A DNA stretch of 24,706 bases from CAZADA01 sp964636945 (GTDB lineage Bacteria > Pseudomonadota > Alphaproteobacteria > Caulobacterales > Maricaulaceae), in assembly GCA_964636945.1 (NCBI GenBank), contig CAZWVH010000041.1:1-24706 (forward strand), in the 5' to 3' direction. Position 1 is the stretch's first letter. Each line of letters begins with the position of its first letter. The notes beneath the pieces were generated by a model that did no database searches, had not been told where the DNA came from, and saw only the letters and a list, made by a program, of their open reading frames with translations. This document shows, piece after piece, positions 17,001 to 24,706 of the stretch. A program made the translations under genes and the position numbers.

Positions 17001-17387
17001 ACGAAGATTTACTGTCGATGAGGCAGGCCCATTGTCGAGAACAAAACCGGCAAACGAACCATCAATCTGTTGCCCTTGGGTCACGGTCGAATCTTGGAGA
17101 ATAAGATCCGGGCTGACAAGACCGATATCACGCGAGGCGCCTGCGGTAATTACTTGGACGGGCGACGGAGAAGTGAACTCATCGCGCTGGATCCGCGAAC
17201 CGGTCACAACAACGCGTTCGCTGGACTCTTCTGCCTCTTCATCGTCCTCAGCAATGGTTTCAACTTGCGGATCGTCAGCATCTTCATCGTCCTGCGCGAT
17301 AGCGGGAGCGGCGAACAGCATGCTCGCTGCGATGCACGACAGCATGGTTGAGCGCAACAAGCGCTCTTTCTCGTTGGAAATCGTCAC
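14052..17387 (-). CDS. Large TonB-dependent outer-membrane receptor
   Basis: A 1111-residue TonB-dependent receptor. The signal peptide is at residues 1-31 (STMLSCIAASMLFAAPAIA). A very acidic spacer (32-56) leads to RVVVTGSRI, the region around the TonB box. The plug domain is at about 70-195 (SPSPVQVITAG, GSDAVAGVVNVILEKDFDG). The beta-barrel runs to a C-terminal Phe. CVPINMFAPS near residue 588 belongs to a receptor subtype common in Caulobacterales and Sphingomonadales. Extracellular loops hold two Asp-rich DxNGDGxxD stretches, at 341-349 and 569-577. It imports a scarce nutrient, using energy from TonB-ExbB-ExbD. The ligand is not identifiable from sequence; the downstream secreted S9 peptidase makes a peptide plausible. 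The start is the GTG at 17387, with AAGGGG 7 bases upstream. Confidence 0.95.
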   Translation of the reverse strand: MTISNEKERLLRSTMLSCIAASMLFAAPAIAQDDEDADDPQVETIAEDDEEAEESSERVVVTGSRIQRDEFTSPSPVQVITAGASRDIGLVSPDLILQDSTVTQGQQIDGSFAGFVLDNGPASSTVNLRGLGSDRSLVLINGRRLAPAGVEGVPTQPSVNLLPGTVIERFDILLDGASSVYGSDAVAGVVNVILEKDFDGLELFGNYSQPFDGGGEETTVSAKWGVNSDRGFSGFALEYQLTEALNRRDRDWSNECTKDLEIVDATGELRTEFIADNLANPLQRPNPCQRPRLVGRVSVPVLGSVYANEFANFLAPNADGLYPGFSESNFLSTGGTSIGVDSNGDGINDVEFFNYTPNGSEEWLDSDIFSEVERLNAFAYGEYQTDVLGGATFFYEALYSNLQSTSDAVGSGGGVQLFPIVPASNPYNICNPDGFGVDCGVAFDNFFLSDAYSNVFEGLVGAPSTSPGFAGFLAGPLGPQDVQPIVRVQGDRNITAVELTQSRLVGGFRGDVPFLNFGPVRDWTYEASMVYSRSNGDSSRVGVRDDRLNFSLRTSAIDPSTGEVVCGVDDNGDGIPDGFDDSGNVCVPINMFAPSLYNGGEAGDFATQEERDYVFGDRSFNTVYEQTILSGFLTGNVFELPAGDVPVVLGFEYREDVIESNASDIAADGLLFGFFQDSGGAGSKDLYEAFGEIEIPIAANLPGIYDANLNLSTRWTEEEFYGTDWTYSVKGDYRPVNWLLFRGTAGTSYRAPNVREQFLLNQSGFNNALGDPCLVPEAAFERDPLNPDDPGFYNPALDTRDQQTLDNCVAAGVDPTTLGAEDGVPSGTGTVSAEVITGGTTDIDPETSTAYSAGLVIDQPFFEQFNLTAGATWWSIEVEDALAEPSSQFIVNDCFVLQPDFSSSFCSRIQRGNDGLINTVFATPININTDKASGIDINILFEDDFAVLGRALDLSVDVRATHLLENENEIIGDNGVADVDDLRGSFGFPEWNGQATFRADYDDFRVTWNTRYISQVGQFVEGIDSRFGASQTCLPEELCRDYASAEAYFRHDASIGYNADTWDFVIGVRNLFNEEPPFVNSSEVTTNVNAPVGVGYDLLGRRVFMSVRKNF

Positions 17388-17681
17388 GATCGAACCCCTT
17401 CGATTGGTTTTTTTATCTCACGGCGCCACGACGTCCATGTTTTGGATCGACACAGCGGTCCCCGCTAGTCGCCACGCTAAGCGCCAAAACTTTGCGTCGT
17501 CCAGCCGTTCATCAGCATCCCATCACACTTTGACACGTTCAGTTGCATTAATGTCACAAGTTGGCCCCATTGACGCCGGTCGTTTTCCCGGCCGCAGTTG
17601 CGCCAATTGCTCGACACGGCGTGTTGCTGAGATAGTGTGCGCGAAAGAGCAATGGCGCATTGAGCGCTGAGGAGTGGCCAG
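17388..17681. other. Divergent intergenic region
   Basis: 294 bases between the receptor (-) and a secreted hypothetical gene (+) with no supported gene; promoters for both should lie here. An AT-rich near-palindrome at 17543-17559 has the perfect core CATTAATG (17546-17553) flanked by TTG and CAA, and could be an operator. I found no confident -35/-10 pair. Confidence 0.5.
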
Positions 17682-18353
17682 ATGTCGAACACAGCAATTT
17701 TCACAACGGCGATTATGGCGATTGCGTTGGCGTTCGCGCCGTCACCGGCGCAGGGGCAAGACGCCCGCATAGGCGCTGTTTTGTCATGCAGATCAATTGA
17801 AGACGACTCGGTCCGCCTTGCCTGTTTTGACGCCACGGTCACGGCATTGGCCGATGGCGATATCGCCCTGAGCGCGCCCACCGAAGAAGCGCTAGCGCTG
17901 GCGAAACAGGAGGCATTCGGACTGTCCGGTCAGGAGGCCGAAGCGGCCATGCTGGGAGCGCTGGCCCCGTCTGTATCGCGCTCGGCGCCCGCTCCTGCAC
18001 CCGCTGAGCCCGTCGCGTCCGGATCCCCTGATGATATTTCTGTGGATCAAGCGGTCCCTGATGACGTGATTCAGTCCCCGGCTCCCGCCACCCCGGAGCG
18101 CGCCGCGCCTGTTGAGACCGATCCTGACCGAATCGTTTTGCAGATCGAGCGCACGGTTGAACGGCCTAACGGCAAACTGCGTTTTCACATGACCAATGGC
18201 CAGGTGTGGCGTCAGCTCGACAGTAAACGCGTGCAAATCCCCGACGGAGGCGAAGAGGGACTTAAGGCGCATATTCGTCGCGCCGCCCTGGGAAGTTTTC
18301 TGATGCGCATTAATGACGAGGGCGTTTCAATTCGAGTTCGACGTGAGGAATAA
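17682..18353 (+). CDS. Secreted hypothetical protein with CxxIxDDxxRLxCFD motif
   Basis: A 223-residue protein with a signal peptide at 1-25 (FTTAIMAIALAFAPSPAQGQ). Just after it, SCRSIEDDSVRLACFDATV carries Cys36 and Cys48, an N-terminal motif found in many otherwise unrelated secreted proteobacterial proteins, probably a disulfide hairpin. An Ala/Pro/Glu-rich spacer (about 90-148) follows. A C-terminal domain (about 149-223) contains GKLRFHMTNGQVWRQLDS and RRAALGSFLMRINDEGVSIR, a small beta-rich module seen in other secreted hypothetical proteins. The location is likely periplasmic; no enzymatic residues are evident. The start is certain (AGGAG 7 bases upstream of the ATG). It is followed by a 112-base gap before the DUF442 gene. 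Function unknown. Confidence 0.85.
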   Translation: MSNTAIFTTAIMAIALAFAPSPAQGQDARIGAVLSCRSIEDDSVRLACFDATVTALADGDIALSAPTEEALALAKQEAFGLSGQEAEAAMLGALAPSVSRSAPAPAPAEPVASGSPDDISVDQAVPDDVIQSPAPATPERAAPVETDPDRIVLQIERTVERPNGKLRFHMTNGQVWRQLDSKRVQIPDGGEEGLKAHIRRAALGSFLMRINDEGVSIRVRREE

Positions 18354-18465
18354 GGCCTCTGGCTAACGACCATCGCGCTTTGGGATCGACAGATCAGCCA
18401 CGTCTCGACTAACTGGACGACAAGAACGATTGATTGGTCCGGCTGTGACTAAGGGAGGCCATGTT

Positions 18466-18906
18466 GTGTCTGGTGTGACATTCCACCCAATGAGCGATGA
18501 TTACGCCGTCTGCGCTTCGGTGGCGGAAGCGGACTTGCGAAGGGCGCACGAACTCGGGTTTGCCATGGTGATCAACAATCGCCATGACGATGAAACGTCC
18601 GAACAATTGAGCTCCGATGAGGCGGCGCAGATCGCCGCCCAATTGGGCATGGCCTACGCGCACATTCCCATCCAAGGCAGCGCTGTGAGCGAAAGCGATC
18701 TGACGGCATTGCACGAGGCAAGGACGCGCGCCAATGGCCCTGTGCTCGCCTATTGTGGGTCAGGGCGGCGATCGAGTTTGTTGTGGGCGATGAACGAAGT
18801 TGCGGAAGGCCGCATGTCTCCCGATGAGGTTCTGAAACGGGCCCAATCGGAGGGATACGACCTGCATCCCATACGCCCCCAACTCGAAGCTCTCTACACA
18901 CTGTGA
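18466..18906 (+). CDS. DUF442/TIGR01244-type protein (phosphatase/sulfurtransferase-like)
   Basis: A 146-residue protein of the beta-lactamase-hydrolase-like (DUF442) family, related to dual-specificity phosphatases and named TIGR01244 sulfur transferase in annotation. The early part, PMSDDYAVCASVAEADLRRA, then FAMVINNRHDDE, is typical. The active loop YCGSGRRSSLLWAM has the nucleophile candidate Cys97 and Arg102, a Cys-x4-Arg loop like that of the CRxGxR sulfurtransferase-like members. It is cytoplasmic, with no signal peptide. The GTG at 18466 is chosen because GGGAGG ends 7 bases upstream; a TTG at 18430 and a GTG at 18445 are open but lack a site. The true reaction is unsettled for this family. 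The ATP-grasp gene follows. Confidence 0.88.
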   Translation: MSGVTFHPMSDDYAVCASVAEADLRRAHELGFAMVINNRHDDETSEQLSSDEAAQIAAQLGMAYAHIPIQGSAVSESDLTALHEARTRANGPVLAYCGSGRRSSLLWAMNEVAEGRMSPDEVLKRAQSEGYDLHPIRPQLEALYTL

Positions 18907-18991
18907 TGTGCTGTTATTTGCGCACGGCGCGCACATGAGTTTGTCTCGCGGCGATGGAGCGCGTAATGAGCGCTCGGCGAGGGAGAAGACC

Positions 18992-19942
18992 GTGGCGCGC
19001 GCGTTGTGGCATGCTGACTTTGAATGGCGCAGAGATCATCTGATCGTGCGCCAAACCGGCGCCCGCGTGCCGCTCAATTGGGCGATCACTCAGGAATTTC
19101 TGTCATGGTGGGTGTTCTATGTGGCGCTTCAGCCTGTTCGGTTCTGGCGCACGCTGTTTCGCAAACCAATCAAAATATCGTTTAGTCCAGCCCCACCACG
19201 CCCCTGGTATCTCCTTTGGGCTGTGACACGCGCCGCTGGCGGCAAGTTTGTCGCGCCCGATCGCGCCGAGCTCCTCATGTATTTCGAGGACGCGACCATT
19301 GGCAAACCGTCGGCGCGCTTTGAAAAATCCAATGTGCGGCGATTGAATTTTAACTGTGTGGACGTGTCAAAGAGCCACGTGGCCCAGACCTTCGAGCGCA
19401 TTTTCGGCTACGCCTTGTCCGTCGACCCGCGCCGTCATGATGGACCGGCCGTGGAAAAGTCGGAGGACAATGGCGCCCATGATGGCGCGATTGTGATGTG
19501 CCCGTGTGACCCAAAGCCGGGACGCGTTTATCAGCGCTTAATCGACACAGAGGCCGAAGATGGCCTGGTGGAGGACTTGCGTTGTCCCACCGTGGCGGGA
19601 CGAATTCCCGTTGTTTTCATCAAGCGGCGTCCTGTGTCGACGCGCTTTGCCAACGCCAATGCTCAAGTGATCCTCAAGCGTGCTGAAGATGTGCTCACCA
19701 GCGACGAACAAGCCAAACTTGCGTCGTTTTCGCGCGCCATGAACTTGGATTGGGGCGGTCTCGACGTGTTGCGTGATCGTCACGATGGCAGGATATATGT
19801 TGTCGACGTCAATAAGACCGACATGGGGCCTCCAACAGCACTGAGCCTAGGCGACAAATTGCGCGCCACATTGCGACTGGCTGCGGCTTTCCGTGAGGCA
19901 TTTGATACAGGTAGTGGAGACCAAGGTGAGTATCGCGTTTAA
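18992..19942 (+). CDS. ATP-grasp-like protein of unknown substrate
   Basis: A 316-residue cytoplasmic protein. The C-terminal third has ATP-grasp features. DLRCPTVAGRIPVVFIKRR is a strand pair with basic residues, and NLDWGGLDVLRDRHDGRIYV is followed by VDVNKTDMGPP, where Asp272 and Asn274 form the DxN metal-binding pair. The middle carries AVEKSEDNGAHDGAIVMC, compatible with an ATP-binding Lys/Glu segment. The N-terminal half (ARVPLNWAITQEFLSWWVFY, RPWYLLWAVTRAAGGKF) matches a conserved alphaproteobacterial hypothetical family as I recall it. ATP-grasp enzymes typically ligate a carboxylate to an amine or thiol; the substrate here is unknown. The GTG at 18992 follows a strong GAGGGAGA; the frame is open back to 18908. 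Its 3' end overlaps the MBL gene by 17 bases, suggesting coupled expression. Confidence 0.75.
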   Translation: MARALWHADFEWRRDHLIVRQTGARVPLNWAITQEFLSWWVFYVALQPVRFWRTLFRKPIKISFSPAPPRPWYLLWAVTRAAGGKFVAPDRAELLMYFEDATIGKPSARFEKSNVRRLNFNCVDVSKSHVAQTFERIFGYALSVDPRRHDGPAVEKSEDNGAHDGAIVMCPCDPKPGRVYQRLIDTEAEDGLVEDLRCPTVAGRIPVVFIKRRPVSTRFANANAQVILKRAEDVLTSDEQAKLASFSRAMNLDWGGLDVLRDRHDGRIYVVDVNKTDMGPPTALSLGDKLRATLRLAAAFREAFDTGSGDQGEYRV

Positions 19943-20837
19943 TCGAGACTTTGCATTTGAATACGGCCGGGTCGATCAGGTGGCGCCTGGGATTCGCCGA
20001 GTGGTTGCGCGCAATCCCGGTCCGTTCACTTATACCGGCACCGGGGTTTACATCGTGGGCTCAGGGCAAGTCGCGGTGATTGACCCGGGCCCGTCTCTGG
20101 ACGAACACGAAAATGCTTTGATGGCCGCCTTGGCGGGCGAGCAGGTCAGCCACATCTTCATTACTCATCACCATCTTGACCATACGCCGTTGGCGCGCGG
20201 CTTGGCCGAGCGGTTCGGCGCACGGACATATGGTTTCGGCGCGCCGCTTGGCGGTGGTTCCAGCGGCGACGGGGACGTGCGCCTCGAAGCCGGCGATGAT
20301 CACTCGTTTTCGCCAGATCAAATCATCACCGACGGCGACACATTTTCCGGAACCGACTGGACAATTGAGGCGATCCACACGCCGGGCCACACATCCAATC
20401 ACATGTGTTACGCATTCTTGGAGCAAAACGCCCTGTTTTGCGGAGACCATGTGATGGCCTGGTCCACCAGCGTGGTGAGCCCGCCCGATGGCGATATGGG
20501 AGACTATTTGGCGTCCCTTGAACGCGTGCGTGAGCGCGGTTTCGATACGTTGTGGCCGGCCCATGGTCCGTCAGTGGATAATCCCCGCGACTTTATTGGC
20601 GACTATATTGCCCATCGCCGCCAACGCGAGGCTCAAATCATCGCGCAGTTAGAGGCCGGCAGAACAAAGATCAAAGATATGGTCACGCACATGTATGCTG
20701 ATGTGGACAAACGTTTGCACCCAGCCGCGGCGCATTCGGTGCTCGCCCATTTGATCCATTTGGTGAAGGAAGGCCGGGTAGAGACCGAGGGCGCGCCGGG
20801 CCTTGCAAGCCTTTATCGGCTCCGCGCCTATGCCTAG
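19926..20837 (+). CDS. Metallo-beta-lactamase-fold hydrolase, LACTB2-like
   Basis: A 303-residue MBL-fold enzyme. The metal-binding motif HHHLDH is at 81-86 (HxHxDH). Further ligands are His155 in HTPGHTSNH and Asp174 in GDHVMAW, with a final His in LWPAHGPS. The C-terminal region (about 220-303, RRQREAQIIAQLEAGRTKIK, LHPAAAHSVLAHLIHLVKEG) is the winged-helix extension of LACTB2-type proteins. LACTB2 relatives act as endoribonucleases or thioester hydrolases; the substrate here is not known. The GTG at 19926, with GGAGA 5 bases upstream, is preferred over an in-frame GTG at 19893, which has none. The overlap with the ATP-grasp gene implies translational coupling. The stop is 9 bases from the stop of the convergent acyl-CoA ligase gene. 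Confidence 0.92.
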   Translation: MSIAFNRDFAFEYGRVDQVAPGIRRVVARNPGPFTYTGTGVYIVGSGQVAVIDPGPSLDEHENALMAALAGEQVSHIFITHHHLDHTPLARGLAERFGARTYGFGAPLGGGSSGDGDVRLEAGDDHSFSPDQIITDGDTFSGTDWTIEAIHTPGHTSNHMCYAFLEQNALFCGDHVMAWSTSVVSPPDGDMGDYLASLERVRERGFDTLWPAHGPSVDNPRDFIGDYIAHRRQREAQIIAQLEAGRTKIKDMVTHMYADVDKRLHPAAAHSVLAHLIHLVKEGRVETEGAPGLASLYRLRAYA

Positions 20838-20846
20838 AATGAGCCC

Positions 20847-22508
<1,662 letters not shown>

Positions 22509-22532
22509 GGCCCACCCTTCCACTTTTCACTG

Positions 22533-22553
22533 CACCGCCTAAGGTAAACGGTG
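22533..22553 (-). promoter_or_regulatory. Inverted repeat in the leader of the acyl-CoA ligase gene
   Basis: CACCG (22533-22537) and CGGTG (22549-22553) flank an 11-base centre, 24 bases upstream of the ATG. It may be an operator or an mRNA hairpin; no match to a known fatty-acid regulator box could be established by eye. Confidence 0.25.
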
Positions 22554-22611
22554 TTTTCCTTTGTGTCACATCGCGTAAGCAAAAATTCACTCGAGATGAA
22601 CGCCGCACGCA

Positions 22612-23019
22612 TTACGGAACGCGTGTGAGGGTCCAGGCCTCGTCGGTCAGCGCTGCGGGCCTGACCGAGGCGTCGCCTTCCTCGCCGGGTTCAAAATCGA
22701 GCCGCAACGAATTGGCCTCATCCCCAAGCACAAAGACGCCATATAGGGTTTTTCCTTTCAGAGGGCCTGTTAAAAACCCTTTGATGGTGATGGTGTCGAT
22801 CTCTTCCAAAAACTCTGTTTGATAGACCAGCGGATAGACCTCTTCGCTATCCGCGCGCTTGATGGTCCAGTTTAAACCGCCCTCGCCGTCAAACTCGAAA
22901 CTGTGCGTCTCCCCCTGTTCAGGAGATGCGGTCCACGCCCCGGCCAGCCGCTCGTCGGCTTGAGCGCTGCACAGTCCGGCCGCCGCGAGCACCGATGCAA
23001 TCATAAGACGAATGCCCAT
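22612..23019 (-). CDS. Small secreted hypothetical protein
   Basis: A 135-residue protein with a signal peptide (MGIRLMIASVLAAAGLCSAQ, cleavage near AQA-D, about residue 22). The sequence around the Cys (AGLC) is not a proper lipobox, so a lipoprotein is unlikely. The mature part looks like a small beta-rich domain: LAGAWTASPEQGETHSFEF, GGLNWTIKR, IDTITIKGFLTGPLKGKTLY and SLRLDFEPG. The ATG at 23019 has a GGAGAAGTGAGGG stretch upstream. The frame stays open a further 103 codons, but that part reads as non-coding, without a ribosome site. It is divergent from the VOC gene, with 121 bases between starts. I do not recognise a family; a periplasmic location is likely. Confidence 0.75.
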   Translation of the reverse strand: MGIRLMIASVLAAAGLCSAQADERLAGAWTASPEQGETHSFEFDGEGGLNWTIKRADSEEVYPLVYQTEFLEEIDTITIKGFLTGPLKGKTLYGVFVLGDEANSLRLDFEPGEEGDASVRPAALTDEAWTLTRVP

Positions 23020-23140
23020 ACCCTCACTTCTCCCACTTCGTGAAACTTTGCTGTCCCCGTAAACGCGTCTCCCAACCGGATACATCGACAAAGCGCGCGG
23101 ATCGAGGCAAAAATTCAAACAACTATGACGGGAGGGCCTT

Positions 23141-23536
23141 ATGGGCAAAGTGATCGGCATTGGCGGCGTGTTCTTGACCAGCCCGGACAAGGACCGGCTT
23201 CTGGCCTGGTACAAAGACGTGTTGGGGCTCGACCTTGATCCCTCATTCGGGACAACTTTTCCCTTTAAGCCCGCGGTGGAGCACGAAGACAAAGCGCTGT
23301 CGGTGTTTTCGATCTGGGACGCCGACACCGACTACAAGAAACCGTCCACCCTCGATGTGATGCTCAATTTCATGGTCGACGATCTTGAGGCCGTGCTCGC
23401 CCACGCCACAAGCGCGGGGGCTGAACAGGTGGATAACATTGTCGATGAGAGCTATGGCCGCTTTGCCTGGATCATGGATCCCGACGGCCGCAAGATTGAG
23501 CTGTGGGAACCCAAAGACCCGGGCGATGGGGGTTAA
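23141..23536 (+). CDS. VOC-superfamily (glyoxalase/dioxygenase fold) protein
   Basis: A 131-residue single vicinal-oxygen-chelate fold protein. The N-terminal half, GIGGVFLTSPDKDRLLAWYKDVLGLDLD, and the C-terminal half, LNFMVDDLEAVLAHATSAGAEQV then GRFAWIMDPDGRKIELWEP, form the two beta-alpha-beta-beta-beta modules. The C-terminal Glu metal ligand is present (IELWEP), but the first-strand position usually holding a metal His is hydrophobic here (GGVFLTSPD). Glyoxalase I activity is therefore doubtful, and binding or another activity is possible. The start ATG has GGGAGG upstream. Its stop TAA overlaps the convergent thyA stop in the sequence TTAA. Substrate unknown. Confidence 0.88.
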   Translation: MGKVIGIGGVFLTSPDKDRLLAWYKDVLGLDLDPSFGTTFPFKPAVEHEDKALSVFSIWDADTDYKKPSTLDVMLNFMVDDLEAVLAHATSAGAEQVDNIVDESYGRFAWIMDPDGRKIELWEPKDPGDGG

Positions 23537-24327
23537 ACCGCCACCTCAGCTTTGATTGCAGGATGGGGGTCATAGTGCTCCACCGCGATGTCCTGAAAGC
23601 GAAAGGCGAACACATCCCTCACCTGCGGATTGAGGCGCAAGGTCGGCAGCGGGCGCGGCTCGCGGGAGAGCTGTTCGCGCACCTGGTCCAGATGGTTGGT
23701 ATAGATGTGCGCATCGCCAAACGTATGCACAAACTCGCCCACGCCTAAGCCCGTGGCTTGCGCCATCATGTGGGTGAGCAGCGCATAGCTGGCGATGTTG
23801 AACGGCACGCCGAGAAACATATCCGCCGAGCGCTGGTAGAGCTGGCAGGAGAGCTTGCCGTCCAGCACCGCGAACTGGAACAGGCAATGGCATGGCGGCA
23901 GCGCCATGGCGTCCATATCGGCCGGGTTCCAGGCGCTGACCACCAGGCGGCGGCTGTCGGGATTGGTTTTGATCTCGTCGACCACATTGGCGATCTGATC
24001 GATCACCCTGCCGTTTGGCCCAGACCAAGAGCGCCACTGCTTGCCGTACACGGGGCCAAGATCACCGTTTTCATCGGCCCACTCGTCCCAAATGCGCACG
24101 CCATTGTCCTGCAAATACGCCACATTGGTGTCGCCGGCGAGGAACCACAGCAATTCATGGATCACCGATTTGAGGTGCACCTTTTTGGTGGTCACCAGCG
24201 GAAAGCCGTCGGCCAAATCGAAGCGCAGCTGGCGGCCGAACACGGATAAACAGCCCACGCCCGTGCGATCATCACGCTTGACGCCGGTGTCGAGAATCTC
24301 TTGGAGAAGGTCCAGATATTGACGCAT
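23533..24327 (-). CDS. thyA: Thymidylate synthase
   Basis: A 264-residue ThyA, the same length as the E. coli enzyme. It methylates dUMP to dTMP with methylenetetrahydrofolate, yielding dihydrofolate, which folA (at 3614-4135) reduces again. Landmarks are RDDRTGVGCLSVFG (phosphate loop), HELLWFLAGDTN, IWDEWADENGDLGPVYGKQW, the catalytic Cys146 in LPPCHCLFQF, QRSADMFLGVPFNIASYALL and HIYTNHLDQV. The start is the ATG at 24327. It is divergent from the dipeptidase gene (42 bases between starts) and overlaps the stop of the VOC gene. The gene stands apart from folA, unlike the thyA-folA pairs of many bacteria. Confidence 0.97.
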   Translation of the reverse strand: MRQYLDLLQEILDTGVKRDDRTGVGCLSVFGRQLRFDLADGFPLVTTKKVHLKSVIHELLWFLAGDTNVAYLQDNGVRIWDEWADENGDLGPVYGKQWRSWSGPNGRVIDQIANVVDEIKTNPDSRRLVVSAWNPADMDAMALPPCHCLFQFAVLDGKLSCQLYQRSADMFLGVPFNIASYALLTHMMAQATGLGVGEFVHTFGDAHIYTNHLDQVREQLSREPRPLPTLRLNPQVRDVFAFRFQDIAVEHYDPHPAIKAEVAV

Positions 24328-24369
24328 TCGGCTTATTTAAGATGAGTCTGAACGGCTGGGGAGAGTGTG

Positions 24370-24706
24370 ATGAAGTTCGTCGGTAGAATTTTGGGGATCA
24401 TGCTGGTTTTGGCGATGGTCGCGGGCGTGGCGTTTTTCACCGTTGGGCCGGGCTATTTTGAGCGTGGCCGCAATCAAGTCGCGGAGATGGCGTTGCCCGA
24501 CGTGAGCGCGCGCGCCCAGGCGCTGCACGATCGCCTGTTTGTGGCCGATCTGCACGCTGACCCCTTGCTATGGAAGCGCTCGGTCGCCAACCGCGCCAAT
24601 CGCGGCCATGTGGACGTGCCGCGGATGATTGAGGGCGGCATGGATTTGCAGGTGTTTTCCGCAGTGACCCAAGTGCCGGCCGGGCTCAACTATGAAACCA
24701 ACTCTG
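24370..24706 (+). CDS. Membrane dipeptidase (peptidase M19), N-terminal part (runs off right edge)
   Basis: The first 112 codons of an M19 renal-dipeptidase-type enzyme, which cleaves dipeptides with a two-zinc centre. A single N-terminal membrane anchor or uncleaved signal (FVGRILGIMLVLAMVAGVAF) precedes the catalytic domain. The first zinc-binding motif is visible as VADLHADPLLW (HxD), followed by GHVDVPRMIEGGMDLQVFSA, characteristic of M19. The start ATG at 24370 has GGAG 6 bases upstream. The frame stays open to base 24706 with no stop. It is probably anchored in the inner membrane, facing the periplasm. Confidence 0.88.
   Translation, partial: MKFVGRILGIMLVLAMVAGVAFFTVGPGYFERGRNQVAEMALPDVSARAQALHDRLFVADLHADPLLWKRSVANRANRGHVDVPRMIEGGMDLQVFSAVTQVPAGLNYETNS

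Noticed and set aside
17530..17535. Perfect TTGACA as a -35 element for the plus-strand hypothetical gene
   Set aside because: No -10-like hexamer occurs 16-18 bases downstream, so a promoter is not supported.
16816..17670. Plus-strand open frame of 284 codons opposite the receptor N-terminus
   Set aside because: Ser/Arg-rich shadow of the receptor coding strand. It crosses the divergent promoter region and has no family features.
11740..17681. Integrative element at tRNA-Pro
   Set aside because: No integrase is present, and no copy of the tRNA 3' end was seen in the 17388-17681 gap. Only the base-composition shift remains as evidence.
23020..23328. N-terminal extension of the small secreted protein
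   Set aside because: The signal peptide begins at 23019 with a good ribosome site. The extension would bury it and overlaps the VOC gene.

Overview
The window looks like chromosomal DNA of an alphaproteobacterium, probably from the Caulobacterales/Maricaulales/Hyphomonadaceae side of the class. This rests on gene content and protein style: HflK/HflC, a long TonB-dependent receptor ending in Phe, a DUF3450/TtpC-type TonB operon, conserved alphaproteobacterial hypothetical proteins, and a GC-rich background. The genus is not determined. Most of the window is ordinary, densely packed chromosome. I see no insertion sequences, integrases, CRISPR arrays, phage genes or rRNA.

Layout. Positions 1-1409 (-) hold hflK followed by the start of hflC, which is cut by the left edge. 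These encode the membrane complex that controls FtsH. Divergent from them is mrp (1547-2749, +), an Fe-S carrier ATPase without the usual Cys pair, followed by an unrecognised gene with a degenerate nucleotidyltransferase-like segment (2774-3604, +). folD then folA (5041 down to 3614, -) form a folate operon. Its partner thyA lies far away at 23533-24327 (-).

Positions 11239 down to 5158 (-) carry a seven-gene energy-transduction operon: DUF3450 protein, TtpC-like ExbB with a periplasmic coiled coil, short ExbB, two ExbD, TonB, and a periplasmic TPR protein. It ends in a clear intrinsic terminator at 5091-5138. This is the layout of the TonB2/TtpC systems described in Vibrio, with one extra ExbD. 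Two divergent tRNA genes follow: Gln(UUG) on - and Pro(CGG) on +. Next, on -, come a large TonB-dependent receptor (14052-17387) and a secreted S9 prolyl-oligopeptidase-type peptidase (11914-13908), in DNA visibly more AT-rich than its surroundings. Together, receptor, peptidase and TonB machinery suggest uptake and breakdown of peptides or another scarce nutrient. That functional link is inference.

From 17682 to 20837 (+) run a secreted hypothetical protein, a DUF442/TIGR01244-type phosphatase/sulfurtransferase, an ATP-grasp-like protein of unknown substrate, and a LACTB2-like metallo-beta-lactamase-fold hydrolase whose start overlaps the ATP-grasp gene. This is the part with the most unassigned biochemistry. 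Then come an AlkK-like fatty acyl-CoA ligase (-), a small secreted hypothetical protein (-), a VOC-fold protein (+), thyA (-), and the start of a membrane-anchored M19 dipeptidase (24370 onward, +) cut by the right edge. Several convergent gene pairs end within 0-9 bases of each other.
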